Positions 8,655-17,680 of a DNA stretch of 57,569 bases are shown here, one piece after another; position 1 is the first letter of the stretch; the number at the start of each line of letters is the position of its first letter. The position numbers were made by a program, and so were the translations under genes. The notes under the pieces are model-generated. The model worked only from the letters and a program-made list of their open reading frames with translations, searched no databases and had not been told where the DNA came from. The stretch spans positions 1-57,569 of the forward strand of contig NZ_PYAS01000027.1 in the NCBI RefSeq assembly GCF_003014695.1, in the 5' to 3' direction. This stretch comes from Dyadobacter jiangsuensis. Lineage in GTDB: Bacteria > Bacteroidota > Bacteroidia > Cytophagales > Spirosomataceae.

Positions 8655-9335
8655 TCAAACATTGATTCTCAAAATCAGCTCAGAATCAGGGCATAAATTG
8701 AAATAGTAATCCTGATCTGATGCATTGCAGACGCCCGGAAAATCTCCTCTATAATTTCCCATATCTCGGATAACCTGGAAATGCAAATGCGGTGGCCAGT
8801 CGCCGTTCTCGGGGTAGGGGCCAATGGCGGCGAAGCATTCTCCTGCATTGATGGTTTTGCCTTCGTGCAAGCCTTCTAACGAGCTTAGCGACAAATGCCC
8901 GTAAAGTGTGAAGAAGGTCGTTTCGCCTATTTCGTGCACAAGAATAATAGTAGGGCCATAATCACCGTAGTGGTCGTTGAATGCAAAACTATGAACAGTT
9001 GCGTCGAGCGGGGCGTAAAGCGGCGTTCCTGCTTCCGCCCAGATATCCACACCCAAATGAATACTGCGGGGCTTTTCACTGTCGGCAGTGAAATGTTTCC
9101 GATGCCGGTAAATGACGCGGTCTTCGCCGTAGCCGCCAATGCCGTTGAATGCACTTCCTGAAAGCATTTCATCGAAAACGTAGTTGGAGAAATCAACGGT
9201 TTCCGAGAGATCATGCGTCAGCAGATCGCTATTGCCAGCCGTAAAATCCAGCTTTCGGTAAGGTTTGCCGTTCTGCACGATAGCATGGAACGTAGGATAT
9301 TCACGAAGGGCCTGGGCGAGTTCTGACATATTCAT
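8655..9335 (-). CDS. M23-family peptidoglycan DD-metalloendopeptidase
   Basis: LytM-type zinc peptidase, 226 residues. The metal-binding pattern is complete: HLGVD (His and Asp ligands) near residue 93, then YGHLS, and the final HLHFQV near 183. M23 enzymes cut peptide cross-links in cell-wall peptidoglycan. No signal peptide or membrane anchor is seen at the N-terminus (MNMSELAQALREYPTFH), so it may be cytosolic or exported by an unknown route; similar domains occur fused to aminoglycoside-phosphotransferase/aminotransferase proteins in other bacteria. It lies downstream of the large zincin gene, with a 14-bp hairpin between the two. Confidence 0.87.
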   Translation of the reverse strand: MNMSELAQALREYPTFHAIVQNGKPYRKLDFTAGNSDLLTHDLSETVDFSNYVFDEMLSGSAFNGIGGYGEDRVIYRHRKHFTADSEKPRSIHLGVDIWAEAGTPLYAPLDATVHSFAFNDHYGDYGPTIILVHEIGETTFFTLYGHLSLSSLEGLHEGKTINAGECFAAIGPYPENGDWPPHLHFQVIRDMGNYRGDFPGVCNASDQDYYFNLCPDSELILRINV

Positions 9336-9347
9336 TTGGTTTTAAGC

Positions 9348-9381
9348 AACTCAGGCAAGTCGTTGCTGACTTGCCTGAGTT
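9348..9381 (-). repeat. 14-bp perfect inverted repeat between zincin and M23 genes
   Basis: AACTCAGGCAAGTC and its exact reverse complement flank a 6-nt loop. On the minus strand the hairpin ends about 12 nt before the M23 start codon. It is not followed by a run of U (the sequence after it is GCTTAAAACC), so termination would be weak. It may be an mRNA-stabilising or attenuating structure. Confidence 0.55.
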
Positions 9382-9390
9382 CAATTTACA

Positions 9391-11970
9391 TTATTTCGGA
9401 TCAAGTGCCTGCTTGATTCTTTGGGACACATCCTGCAAATGGTACCGGGTGTTTTTGTCAGTGCTCTTTGCGATAGCTGCATTTACAGTGGATTTCAATT
9501 GCTCCAAATGCGCCCGGGCGATCGACGGTAAGTCGGTTTTTTCGAGTTCCACCGAGCGTGTCGAGAATCCATAGGTGATGCCCACCGGGATAGACTGGAC
9601 ATTCGCTCTGCCAGGTTTTAGTAATGAAATCAGTTTCTCCGCATATACTTTTTGGAGATTCCGGCGGTACACATCGATCGGCTTGCCGGTTTTGGTTTCC
9701 GACCATATTCCCGCTTCAAGGTCGGTAAACAGGTCGTCGAGCGTGTAGTCTTTGGCAGAGATACCTGTTTCCATAAGCCGTACCGCACGGTCGCCGGCGA
9801 AAAGGGAGGTCAATGCAAAATCCTGCAATGCCTTGACGGCCTCCATGCCGGTTTCAGGTTTCACTTTGTTGAGGATATTCTGGTCCAAAAGCCAGGTTGG
9901 CGTTTTGAAAAGTTGTGCATTCAGGAAGTCGATGGCTTCTTTTTGAGTTGCCTTTGGAACGGTGGTAAAAGTGGGCCCTTCCATATCGTAGGTAGTCGGA
10001 GTATCGTAAATACCGCCCACATTTTTGATCACATGGCCCAGATAGCGGCGGTATTGCGTTACCACGTTGCCGTAAATTTCATCCAGTTCCTTATAGCTCT
10101 CGCCGTCTTCCTTGCTCCATTCGATCAGGTTCGGAAGAATGCGTTTCAGGTTTTTGATACCATATTCCGAAGCCTTCATGGCATTGTCGCTCAAATCTTC
10201 GGTCTGATAACGAGGATCATACGGGCTGATTTCCGTTCCGAAATGCAGGCGATTGTCTTTGTAAGCCTCTTTGGTAAGGGTATTCAATGCCAATTTTTCA
10301 GTCTGGGCATCTTTGGCATCAGGGAAATTGCTGTAACCCCATTGAATGGCCCACTTATCGTAGTCGCCGATGCGCGGGAAGAGGTCGGTAATGCCGTCCT
10401 CGGGCTGTGCTACGTAGTTGAAACGCGCATAATCCATAATGGACGAAGTGTGTCCGTGTTCCGCGATCCAGGCTTTGTCCCGTAGTTTTTCAACAGGTGT
10501 AGCCGAGCTGGCGCCCATATTATGGCGTAGGCCCAGGGTGTGGCCGATCTCGTGAGAAGACACGAAGCGAACCAGTTGGCCCATCAGTTCATCATCAAAT
10601 TTCTTGGTACGTGCTTTCGGATCCACCGCCGCCGCCTGAATAATGTACCAGTTACGGAGCAGGCGCATCACATTATGGTACCAGCCGATGTGGCTTTCGA
10701 GGATTTCGCCGCTGCGCGGGTCGTGTACATTAGGCCCATAAGCATTCTGAATGTCGGCAGCGAAATAGCGGATCACCGAGTAGCGGGCGTCTTCGAGACT
10801 CATAGTTGTATCGCCTTCGGGCCAGTATTCGCCGCGGATCGCATTTTTCCAGCCTGCTTTTTCAAATGCAACCTGCCAGTCGTCGACACCTGCTTTGAGG
10901 TATTTGCGCCATTTTTCAGGCGTAGCCGGGTCGATGTAATAAACGATCGGCTTTTTAGGTTCGATCAGCTCGCCGTTTTTCTGCTTGCGGGCATCTTCGG
11001 CATTCTTAGGTTCCAGGCGCCATCTTACGGCAAATACCTCGGTATCGGAGCGCTGCGATTCTTCACCGAATGTGGCATATTGATTCGCGAAATAGCCCAC
11101 CCGGCTATCGAAAATGCGTTTTTTCATCGGCGCTTTCGGCAGCAGAATGAGTGAGGAGTTCATTTCAAACGTCACGACACCCGCGTCCAGGCCCGATGGC
11201 AGGTATTGACCGATCGAAGGCACTGGTGTAGGGGTCAGCAGCTGAGGCGTTACATTGAACGTCTTGATTGTCCTGATCTCCGTATTGATCGGGTAAGTGC
11301 TGATTTTGGAAATAAAAGAGGCCTCTTTCTTGAACGCGGCGAGTTTCAGGAGCTGTTTGCTCACCGAACTCAGCGAAAATACCTGGTTATCGGCGTTGAA
11401 GAATTCGGTCACATCGACTACCGATGATTTCTCAGGCTCTTTTTTGACTGCTTTAATGTCAAAAACACCGATAATAGGGTCGGAGTTGGAGTTTTTGACG
11501 GCCTGGAAAATGGGTTTGGTGCTGTCAGGGCTTGTTACCACGATCGTCACCGACCGCAATAACAGGTTGTTATCCATTCCCCGCTCCCAGCGGATCATTT
11601 GCCGGTTCACTTCCTCGCCTCCGAAGATTCCGCCGCCCGCTGCGGTTTTGGAATAGCGGGTCACCGCCATGATATCGCGGTTCAGGAGCGAATCGGGGAT
11701 TTCGAAATACCATTTGTCGTCCACCTTGTGCACCGAAATCATGCCTTTCTGGCTAATGGCATTGGTACTGTCAATGAGGTCTTTGAATGCCTTTGGGCCT
11801 TTCTTTTTGTCGTCTTTCAGCTTGTCTTTCACTGCGGAAGCCACGGCGTCGACGGCCTTGTCGATTTTGACATCCTCCTGTTTGTCTTTCTTTTTCTTTC
11901 GTTGCGCGTGCGCGTCGTGCATATACACGAATGCCAGCGCCGCGAGGAGAAGGTAACGCATTAATCTCAT
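9391..11970 (-). CDS. Large secreted zinc-dependent metalloprotease (DUF5117/DUF5118 zincin)
   Basis: Exported protein of 859 residues with an N-terminal signal (RYLLLAALAFVYMHDAHAQ). It is followed by a Lys/Asp-rich linker, then domains typical of the DUF5118-DUF5117 family of Bacteroidota and Proteobacteria. The extended metzincin-like zinc motif HEIGHTLGLRH has ligands His473, His477 and His483 and catalytic Glu474. Physiological substrates of this family are not established. It is followed by the M23 peptidase gene, which suggests envelope or extracellular protein turnover, but the hairpin between them leaves co-transcription uncertain. The start at 11970 gives a proper signal peptide; MRLMRYLL offers a second Met at residue 4. 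Confidence 0.88.
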   Translation of the reverse strand: MRLMRYLLLAALAFVYMHDAHAQRKKKKDKQEDVKIDKAVDAVASAVKDKLKDDKKKGPKAFKDLIDSTNAISQKGMISVHKVDDKWYFEIPDSLLNRDIMAVTRYSKTAAGGGIFGGEEVNRQMIRWERGMDNNLLLRSVTIVVTSPDSTKPIFQAVKNSNSDPIIGVFDIKAVKKEPEKSSVVDVTEFFNADNQVFSLSSVSKQLLKLAAFKKEASFISKISTYPINTEIRTIKTFNVTPQLLTPTPVPSIGQYLPSGLDAGVVTFEMNSSLILLPKAPMKKRIFDSRVGYFANQYATFGEESQRSDTEVFAVRWRLEPKNAEDARKQKNGELIEPKKPIVYYIDPATPEKWRKYLKAGVDDWQVAFEKAGWKNAIRGEYWPEGDTTMSLEDARYSVIRYFAADIQNAYGPNVHDPRSGEILESHIGWYHNVMRLLRNWYIIQAAAVDPKARTKKFDDELMGQLVRFVSSHEIGHTLGLRHNMGASSATPVEKLRDKAWIAEHGHTSSIMDYARFNYVAQPEDGITDLFPRIGDYDKWAIQWGYSNFPDAKDAQTEKLALNTLTKEAYKDNRLHFGTEISPYDPRYQTEDLSDNAMKASEYGIKNLKRILPNLIEWSKEDGESYKELDEIYGNVVTQYRRYLGHVIKNVGGIYDTPTTYDMEGPTFTTVPKATQKEAIDFLNAQLFKTPTWLLDQNILNKVKPETGMEAVKALQDFALTSLFAGDRAVRLMETGISAKDYTLDDLFTDLEAGIWSETKTGKPIDVYRRNLQKVYAEKLISLLKPGRANVQSIPVGITYGFSTRSVELEKTDLPSIARAHLEQLKSTVNAAIAKSTDKNTRYHLQDVSQRIKQALDPK

Positions 11971-12025
11971 AGAGTTTGGTTTTTGGGATAAAGTATAAAG
12001 GTGTGATTAAATGAAAGGTTAGGGA

Positions 12026-12961
12026 CTATTTGGCCATCAACTCTGCCAGGACGCCTTCTTTAAGGGCATATTTGGAAACCTGGATTTGCCGGATACCGTG
12101 CGTTTTGAGCACATAGTCGATCAGGCAGACGGCCACCACGATCATGTCCACACGCAGCTCAATCATACCGGGGATCGCCATGCGCTCGTCATGGTTGCCA
12201 GACAGGATGAGGGCATATGCACGGTAAAACTCTTCCAAGGGTATATTGAAGTCGGTTTCTAATGCGGGCGGCCAGTCGTTGGTTCGGTGGTGGAAGTCGA
12301 TATCTACCAGGGTATCGAACGTTCCCGACGAGCCCACGAGCTTTTCCGGGGCATATTGGTGGACCGCATTTGCGAGCGGGATCAGGTTTTCGTCGAAATG
12401 ATTGTAAAGGCTGCGGCGGTCGGCTTGGGAAAGCGGGTCGTTCCGCATGAACTTCTCCATTAGGCGCTGTCCGCCGATTTCGAAGCTCTGTTTCCAGAAA
12501 ATCTGCGAGCGGTTACCGATGATGAATTCCACGCTTCCGCCGCCGATATCCATAATCAGCGAAGGAGCGTCACCAATGTCGGCTCCGCGGCGAACACCGT
12601 AATATATGTACTCCGCCTCGCGGTTGCCGTCGATGACCGTCACCTCGATATTGGTCTTTTCCAGAATTTCGGAGCAGAACTCTTGCCGGTTTTCCGCATT
12701 GCGTACGGCGCTGGTACCGAATGCGAACGTCTTTTCGGGCATTACTTCGAAAGAATCGAGCTTCTCGCGGAAATAGGAGAGGACAGCAAGCGCGCGGTCC
12801 TGTGCTTCGGGCGTGATCACACGTTTGTTGATACCACCTAAACCGATCCGGGCAGGCCTGCTTTCGTGGAAAACAGTCTTAAAATGAGCGCCGTTAGGCT
12901 CCGCGATCAGCAGGTGAAATGTGTTGGTGCCTAAATCAATTATTCCCAGTCTGGAACTCAT
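12026..12961 (-). CDS. ppx: Ppx/GppA-family phosphatase (exopolyphosphatase-like)
   Basis: Actin-like ATPase-fold phosphatase that hydrolyses polyphosphate or pppGpp. Motifs in order: GIIDLGTNTFHLLIAE at residues 6-21 (phosphate 1), FGTSAVRNAENRQEF, IMDIGGGSVEFI (phosphate 2), and GSSGTFDTLVDI. The 311-residue length matches the short Bacteroidota form without the C-terminal HD domain of E. coli Ppx. Whether it acts on polyphosphate or on pppGpp cannot be decided here. A TAnnTTTG box lies at 13010-13017, about 50 bp upstream. The gene is divergent from rpsU. Confidence 0.9.
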   Translation of the reverse strand: MSSRLGIIDLGTNTFHLLIAEPNGAHFKTVFHESRPARIGLGGINKRVITPEAQDRALAVLSYFREKLDSFEVMPEKTFAFGTSAVRNAENRQEFCSEILEKTNIEVTVIDGNREAEYIYYGVRRGADIGDAPSLIMDIGGGSVEFIIGNRSQIFWKQSFEIGGQRLMEKFMRNDPLSQADRRSLYNHFDENLIPLANAVHQYAPEKLVGSSGTFDTLVDIDFHHRTNDWPPALETDFNIPLEEFYRAYALILSGNHDERMAIPGMIELRVDMIVVAVCLIDYVLKTHGIRQIQVSKYALKEGVLAELMAK

Positions 12962-13009
12962 ATTGGGCTGTTTAATCTGTTAATGACTAGTGTTTCAATG
13001 CAATGGATA

Positions 13010-13017
13010 CAAAAATA
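13010..13017 (-). promoter_or_regulatory. Candidate -7 box (TATTTTTG) for the Ppx/GppA gene
   Basis: Perfect TAnnTTTG on the minus strand. It would start transcription near 13003, about 42 nt before the ATG at 12961. No -33 TTG at the expected spacing. Confidence 0.4.
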
Positions 13018-13040
13018 AACGAATTTTAACGACTTATTTC

Positions 13041-13071
13041 TTGATTTTCTGTTGGATATAGTTTTTCTTTG
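13041..13071 (+). promoter_or_regulatory. Candidate promoter of rpsU
   Basis: TTG at 13041-13043, a 20-nt spacer, then TTTCTTTG at 13064-13071, which differs from TAnnTTTG by one fixed base. Spacing fits the Bacteroidota -33/-7 pattern. The start of transcription would be near 13078, about 40 nt before the rpsU ATG. Confidence 0.4.
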
Positions 13072-13118
13072 CAGTCCGATTTCAGAAACCAATTCAAAGA
13101 ACATTAGAAATTATAAGC

Positions 13119-13313
13119 ATGCTTATTATTAACATTAAAGACAACGAATCGATTGATCGCGCTCTTAAGCGTTACAAGAAGAAATTTGAAAGAACTGGTA
13201 CAATGCGTGAGCTTCGTGCCCGCACAGCTTTCGAAAAACCATCTGTTAAGCGTCGTTTCGAAGTTTTGCGTGCCGTTTACAAAGAGAAAACTTACGGTCA
13301 CTTAGAAGACTAG
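13119..13313 (+). CDS. rpsU: 30S ribosomal protein S21
   Basis: Small basic protein of 64 residues starting MLIINIKDNESIDRALKRYK, with the family's KKKFERTGTMRELRARTAFEKPS helix region and the KRRFEVLRAVYK end. S21 sits on the 30S platform near the 3' end of 16S rRNA and aids initiation. In Bacteroidota it has been linked to how the anti-Shine-Dalgarno tail is held, which fits the near absence of Shine-Dalgarno sites in this window. A strong terminator follows at 13375-13406, before xerC. Confidence 0.97.
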   Translation: MLIINIKDNESIDRALKRYKKKFERTGTMRELRARTAFEKPSVKRRFEVLRAVYKEKTYGHLED

Positions 13314-13374
13314 TTCCTAACGGAATGGTTCTCTGAAAGACTTCTATAGGATTATTGTATCCATATCATACGAG

Positions 13375-13406
13375 AGGAGCTGTCTTGAATAAGATGGCTC
13401 CTTTTT
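13375..13406 (+). terminator. Rho-independent terminator of rpsU
   Basis: Twelve-bp stem AGGAGCTGTCTT/AAGATGGCTCCT (two G-U pairs), GAAT loop, then TTTTT. It separates rpsU from xerC. Its U-tract overlaps the alternative TTG codon at 13405, arguing against that codon as the xerC start. Confidence 0.8.
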
Positions 13407-13419
13407 GTATGTTCGGATT

Positions 13420-14292
13420 ATGATAACGCCGTTTCTGGAATTCCTCCAATTCGAAAAGCGCTCCAGTGCGCACACGATCAAATCGTACCAGACTGATCTC
13501 GAACAGTTTCAGAAATACTTGCTTTTTCAATACGATTGCGCCGAACCCGAAACGGCCAAGGCGCCGATGCTACGGTCCTGGATCGTGAGTTTGATGGAGG
13601 AGGGGCTCAACCCATCGTCGATTAACCGGAAAATTGCTGCGCTCCGGACGTTCTATGGATATTTAAGAAAGAAAAAGCATATTGACAGTGATCCGACGAA
13701 GATTCTGTCGGCATTGAAAGCCCGCAAGAAGCTGCCGGCATTTGTGGAGGAGAAATCGATGGAAATGCTTTTTGAAGAAGGCACATTCGCCGACGATTTC
13801 GAGGGCCTGCGCGACCGGGTGATTATGGAACTGCTCTACGGGAGCGGGATCCGCCTTTCGGAGCTGGTGGAGCTGGAATTGAAGGATTTAAACTTGCCTG
13901 CCCGTACCATTCGCGTCTTTGGAAAGCGATCGAAGGAGCGGATCGTGCCGGTTTCCACTTCTCTGGTGCAGTTACTTCAAAAATATATAGCACAGCGTGC
14001 GCCGGAGGAAAATACGGACGTTCTGCTGTTAACCGATTCAAATAAAGCTATTTACCCTGTTTTTGTGCAGCGGAAGGTGAAACAATACCTTTCGGCCGTT
14101 ACGACACTGTCGCAAAAGAGCCCGCACGTACTCAGGCACACGTACGCGACGCATTTGCTCAACCGCGGCGCCGATCTGAACGCGATCAAGGAGTTACTAG
14201 GCCATGCCAACCTCGCCGCAACGCAGATTTACACGCATAACTCCATCGAAAAGCTTAAAAAATCGCATCAACAAGCGCACCCCAAAGCCTGA
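13420..14292 (+). CDS. xerC: Tyrosine recombinase XerC/XerD (chromosome dimer resolution)
   Basis: Site-specific tyrosine recombinase of 290 residues. It has the N-terminal SAM-like core-binding domain (FLQFEKRSSAHTIKSYQTDL) and a catalytic domain with Arg145 (GSGIRLSELVEL), His236 and Arg239 (HVLRHTYATHLL), His262 (LGHANL) and nucleophile Tyr271 (IYTH). XerC/D resolve chromosome dimers at dif. The position next to rpsU is conserved across Bacteroidota, which supports a housekeeping Xer enzyme over a mobile-element integrase. The commonly adjacent ribosome hibernation factor gene is not here. I chose ATG 13420, because the TTG five codons earlier lies in the rpsU terminator. Confidence 0.9.
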   Translation: MITPFLEFLQFEKRSSAHTIKSYQTDLEQFQKYLLFQYDCAEPETAKAPMLRSWIVSLMEEGLNPSSINRKIAALRTFYGYLRKKKHIDSDPTKILSALKARKKLPAFVEEKSMEMLFEEGTFADDFEGLRDRVIMELLYGSGIRLSELVELELKDLNLPARTIRVFGKRSKERIVPVSTSLVQLLQKYIAQRAPEENTDVLLLTDSNKAIYPVFVQRKVKQYLSAVTTLSQKSPHVLRHTYATHLLNRGADLNAIKELLGHANLAATQIYTHNSIEKLKKSHQQAHPKA

Positions 14293-14309
14293 AACCCATT
14301 TTTTAAGGT

Positions 14310-14317
14310 TATATTTG
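14310..14317 (+). promoter_or_regulatory. Candidate -7 box (TATATTTG) for ppc
   Basis: Perfect TAnnTTTG 42 bp before the ppc ATG, giving a leader of about 35 nt. No -33 TTG at 19-21 nt. Confidence 0.45.
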
Positions 14318-14358
14318 CCTTCAGTGCAAATTTCAAAATATAATTTCGTCACTCCATT

Positions 14359-16941
14359 ATGAATAATAGTTTCCAGGACGCAGTTGTAACGAAGTATAAT
14401 ATTTTTAATAGCCTGTTTCTGAGCTTACCCTACCGCGGTATATTCCAAACAGGCTCCCTGCTTCCGATACTGACTCAGCAAAGTGAGATTGGCTTTCAGG
14501 AAGGCAAATCTCCCAAAGAAATCATCGAGCATTTTTTTTCAGAGCTCCTGGAAACGGCTACTCCCAAGGAACGTGCGGATCTGCTTTTTGCATTTATCCA
14601 ATATATCGAACGCCAGGTAGTACTTTTCGACTCGGTGGAAGATGCGGCCTTCGACGAGACCCACGACCTGACCGGCAAAGGCTCGGTAACCTACCTGACC
14701 GAACGGCTGGAAAACGACGAGCTGAAAAAGAAACTGCTCGCCAAACTGGAAGATTTCAGCGTACGCATCGTACTGACTGCCCACCCGACCCAATTCTATT
14801 CGGGCAAAGTGTTGGGCATTATCAACGACCTCGAAGATGCGATCAAGGCCAACGACTTTACAGAAGTAAACCAGCTGCTGTTACAACTCGGGAAAACGGC
14901 TTTCATTAACCATGAAAAGCCGACGCCGTTCGATGAGGCGGTGAGCCTGTGCTGGTTCCTCGAAAACGTATATTATGATGCCATCCCGTCCATTCTTGAA
15001 AAACTCATTAATGGCCTGGGAATGAGTGTACATGACTGGCCTTACCCGAATGTGTTCCGCCTGGGCTTCTGGCCGGGTGGCGACCGCGACGGTAACCCAT
15101 TTGTGAACCCCGAAATTACACTGAAAGTAGCCGATCGCCTGCGCGAGACGCTTTTGCGTGGCTATTACCGCGATATCCGTCAATTGAAACGCCGCCTGAC
15201 ATTCAAAGGTGTCGACGACGCGGTTTCGCTGGCGGAGAAAAAAATGAACAGCACCATTTTCGGGCCATTTGAGGAAGGTTACGAAAGTGCGCAGGAGCTG
15301 ATCGATGAGTTATTAAAAGCACGTGAAGTGCTGGTGAACAAGCACCAGGGTCTTTTCGTGGAGTTACTGGATAATTTTATCCTGAAACTCAATCTGTTCG
15401 GATTCTTCTTCGCGAGCCTTGATGTTCGTCAGGATAGCCGCAAACACGGCAAAGCCTGGGAGGATATCCTGAAAAGACTCGAAAAGAAAATCCCGCTGCT
15501 GAAATACAGCGACTACCAAAGCTGGGACGAGGCGAAAAAGATCGATCTGCTGCTGTCATTGAATATACCACTTCGTGATGAAGATTATGAGGATGAATTG
15601 ACGAAGGACATTCTCGGTTCAATCCGTGCAATCAAAACGATCCAGGAGAAAAATGGCGAAAAAGGTGCGCACCGGTATGTGATCAGTAACAACACTTCTG
15701 CATTGAATGTAATGCAGGTAGTGTCGCTGGCCAAAAACCTGATCGCAGACGAAGAAGGCAAGCTGGCGCTCGACGTCGTGCCGCTTTTTGAAACCGTGGA
15801 TGACCTGGCCAATGCGCCGGGCATTATGCGGACGCTCTACGAAAATGAATATTACCGCAACCACCTGAGCAACCGCGAGAATCACCAGACGATTATGGTG
15901 GGCTTCTCGGATGGTACCAAAGATGGCGGCTATCTGCGTGCTAACTGGTCTATTTACCGTGCTAAGGAAGAATTGACCAAGGTATCTCGCGAGTTTGGCA
16001 TCAAAGTGACGTTCTTCGACGGTCGTGGAGGACCTCCTGCACGTGGCGGCGGTAACAACCATAACTTCTATTCGTCACTCGGTAAGGATATCGAGGACAA
16101 GGAAATCCAGCTTACCGTTCAGGGACAGACCATCAGTTCCAACTATGGTACCGTCACAACGGCCATGTATAACCTTGAAAGGCTATTCACCGCCGGTCTC
16201 GAAAACCACCTTTTCAAAGGACATCGCGACGATGAACTGACGGACGCCGACAAAGACCTGATCGAGGAAATGGCTGAAATCGCCTATAACTCCTATCTGG
16301 ATCTGAAAAACCATCCGATGTTTGTCAAATACCTGGATAAAAAGACGCCGTTGCGCTTTTACGGGCAAACCAACATCGGTAGTCGTCCGACCAAACGTGG
16401 TAACGACGACGAAGGATTGAAGTTTGAAGATCTTCGTGCGATCCCGTTCGTGGGTTCATGGGCGCAGATGAAACAGAACGTGCCGGGCTTTTATGGTTTC
16501 GGGACTGCAATCCAGGCATTGGCGAAAGAAAACAAGGTGGAGGATATCAAAAAGCTCTATCAGAAATCGCTTTTCTTCCGCACATTGATAGAAAACTCGA
16601 TGCAGTCGCTTTCCAAAGCGTTTTTCCCTGCGACCAAATACCTCCGCGATGAGGAAGAGTACCGCGAGTTCTGGGACAAAATGTACGAAGAATTCCTCCT
16701 TACTCGCGAGTTGCTACTCGAAGTATCGAGTCAGAAAGAACTGCTCGATAGTAACAACGTCACCAAAGTTTCGATCAAAACCCGTGAGCGCATCGTATTG
16801 CCGTTGATCACCATCCAGCAATACGCATTACAAATGCTCGCCGGCGATCCGAAGAACTTGCAGCTGGATGTGGAGACCTATAACCAGCTGATTATCCGGG
16901 CGATGTTCGGGATTATTAATGCGGCGCGGAATTCGGCGTAA
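14359..16941 (+). CDS. ppc: Phosphoenolpyruvate carboxylase
   Basis: Anaplerotic enzyme that makes oxaloacetate from PEP and bicarbonate in the cytosol. Signature motifs are present: catalytic His142 in VLTAHPTQ, GFWPGGDRDGNPFV, VGFSDGTKDGGYL, and the glycine-rich loop FFDGRGGPPARGGG with Arg about 556. The protein has 860 residues, close to the 880-930 of characterised enzymes. It stands alone, with its own -7 box upstream and a hairpin downstream at 16968-17001. Start at 14359 is supported by the short leader after the -7 box. Confidence 0.95.
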   Translation: MNNSFQDAVVTKYNIFNSLFLSLPYRGIFQTGSLLPILTQQSEIGFQEGKSPKEIIEHFFSELLETATPKERADLLFAFIQYIERQVVLFDSVEDAAFDETHDLTGKGSVTYLTERLENDELKKKLLAKLEDFSVRIVLTAHPTQFYSGKVLGIINDLEDAIKANDFTEVNQLLLQLGKTAFINHEKPTPFDEAVSLCWFLENVYYDAIPSILEKLINGLGMSVHDWPYPNVFRLGFWPGGDRDGNPFVNPEITLKVADRLRETLLRGYYRDIRQLKRRLTFKGVDDAVSLAEKKMNSTIFGPFEEGYESAQELIDELLKAREVLVNKHQGLFVELLDNFILKLNLFGFFFASLDVRQDSRKHGKAWEDILKRLEKKIPLLKYSDYQSWDEAKKIDLLLSLNIPLRDEDYEDELTKDILGSIRAIKTIQEKNGEKGAHRYVISNNTSALNVMQVVSLAKNLIADEEGKLALDVVPLFETVDDLANAPGIMRTLYENEYYRNHLSNRENHQTIMVGFSDGTKDGGYLRANWSIYRAKEELTKVSREFGIKVTFFDGRGGPPARGGGNNHNFYSSLGKDIEDKEIQLTVQGQTISSNYGTVTTAMYNLERLFTAGLENHLFKGHRDDELTDADKDLIEEMAEIAYNSYLDLKNHPMFVKYLDKKTPLRFYGQTNIGSRPTKRGNDDEGLKFEDLRAIPFVGSWAQMKQNVPGFYGFGTAIQALAKENKVEDIKKLYQKSLFFRTLIENSMQSLSKAFFPATKYLRDEEEYREFWDKMYEEFLLTRELLLEVSSQKELLDSNNVTKVSIKTRERIVLPLITIQQYALQMLAGDPKNLQLDVETYNQLIIRAMFGIINAARNSA

Positions 16942-16967
16942 GAAGATTTATTGAGTAATTTAATATT

Positions 16968-17001
16968 CAGGAGCCGGGTAAAACCCAGCTCCTGTTGTTT
17001 T
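16968..17001 (+). terminator. Probable terminator of ppc
   Basis: CAGGAGCCGGG pairs with CCCAGCTCCTG (one mismatch) around a short A-rich loop, followed by TTGTTTT. It lies just before the convergent lipoprotein gene. Confidence 0.6.
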
Positions 17002-17014
17002 CTGGCCACTCGCT

Positions 17015-17641
17015 TTACTCACCTCTTCCCTTATACCTGATAATCTTGGTGTGAAACCGGCCGTTTCGAAAGCGCAGAGTATCTGGTAATGCGTTGGACG
17101 ATCGGGGTATCCGGGCGTTAGCCAATGTGAGTTGAAAGCTTCCCTTTATTTCTTGCGTTTTGGCATTGTAACTGTCGATTTGGATATAGTTATCCTCGGA
17201 GTCGACGGTATAGTAACTATCCCCTAAAACATCACCATCACTAAGCGAAGTATGCAAGCCGACCTGGGGTTCTTGGCTTGATTCACAGCCGACAAATGGG
17301 TTACAGGATATAAGTTTATGCCGACCGGTTTGCGGAGAAAACGGAATGTTTTGAAATAACAACTCCTGGCGATTGGCACCAGCCTCGTTATAGAGTACTG
17401 AAACTAAGCCGTAGAATACACCTTGCGGTTCGTCGAGATAACTGACGACACCATGCGTAACCTGGTAGGCATTACTATATGTTTTGCTCCAATCCGCCCC
17501 ATTCGTCTCGGCGGTAAGGTAACCCCAATTTGGAAGTCGTGGGAGAGGCCCGGAATTGTCAATGATTGCATCCATGATTTTACAACCAGATAGTAATGTG
17601 GCAATTCCAAGCGATATGTATACAGTTAGTAGACGGTTCAT
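17015..17641 (-). CDS. Hypothetical lipoprotein, tandem paralogue A
   Basis: Exported lipoprotein of 208 residues. The signal peptide ends in the lipobox LLSGC with Cys20. The mature part starts KIMDAIIDNSGPLPRLPNWG and contains YLTAETNG..W, a pattern seen in Bacteroidota DUF6252-like proteins (weak assignment). Four Cys including the lipid Cys are visible, with SCNPF-VGC likely forming a disulfide. It is the last gene of a three-gene operon behind the T9SS zinc protease and paralogue B, 39 bp after B. It is the same length as B; the two share an almost identical C-terminal 45 residues. Function unknown; a surface or periplasmic partner of the protease is one possibility. Confidence 0.8.
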   Translation of the reverse strand: MNRLLTVYISLGIATLLSGCKIMDAIIDNSGPLPRLPNWGYLTAETNGADWSKTYSNAYQVTHGVVSYLDEPQGVFYGLVSVLYNEAGANRQELLFQNIPFSPQTGRHKLISCNPFVGCESSQEPQVGLHTSLSDGDVLGDSYYTVDSEDNYIQIDSYNAKTQEIKGSFQLTLANARIPRSSNALPDTLRFRNGRFHTKIIRYKGRGE

Positions 17642-17680
17642 TCTCTTTGAAAGTTTGGTTCTGACAAGTCCGTACGTCTA

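Noticed and set aside
13420..14292. Tyrosine recombinase as a mobile-element integrase
   Set aside because: Adjacent to rpsU with no att repeats or phage genes, and it matches housekeeping XerC/D.
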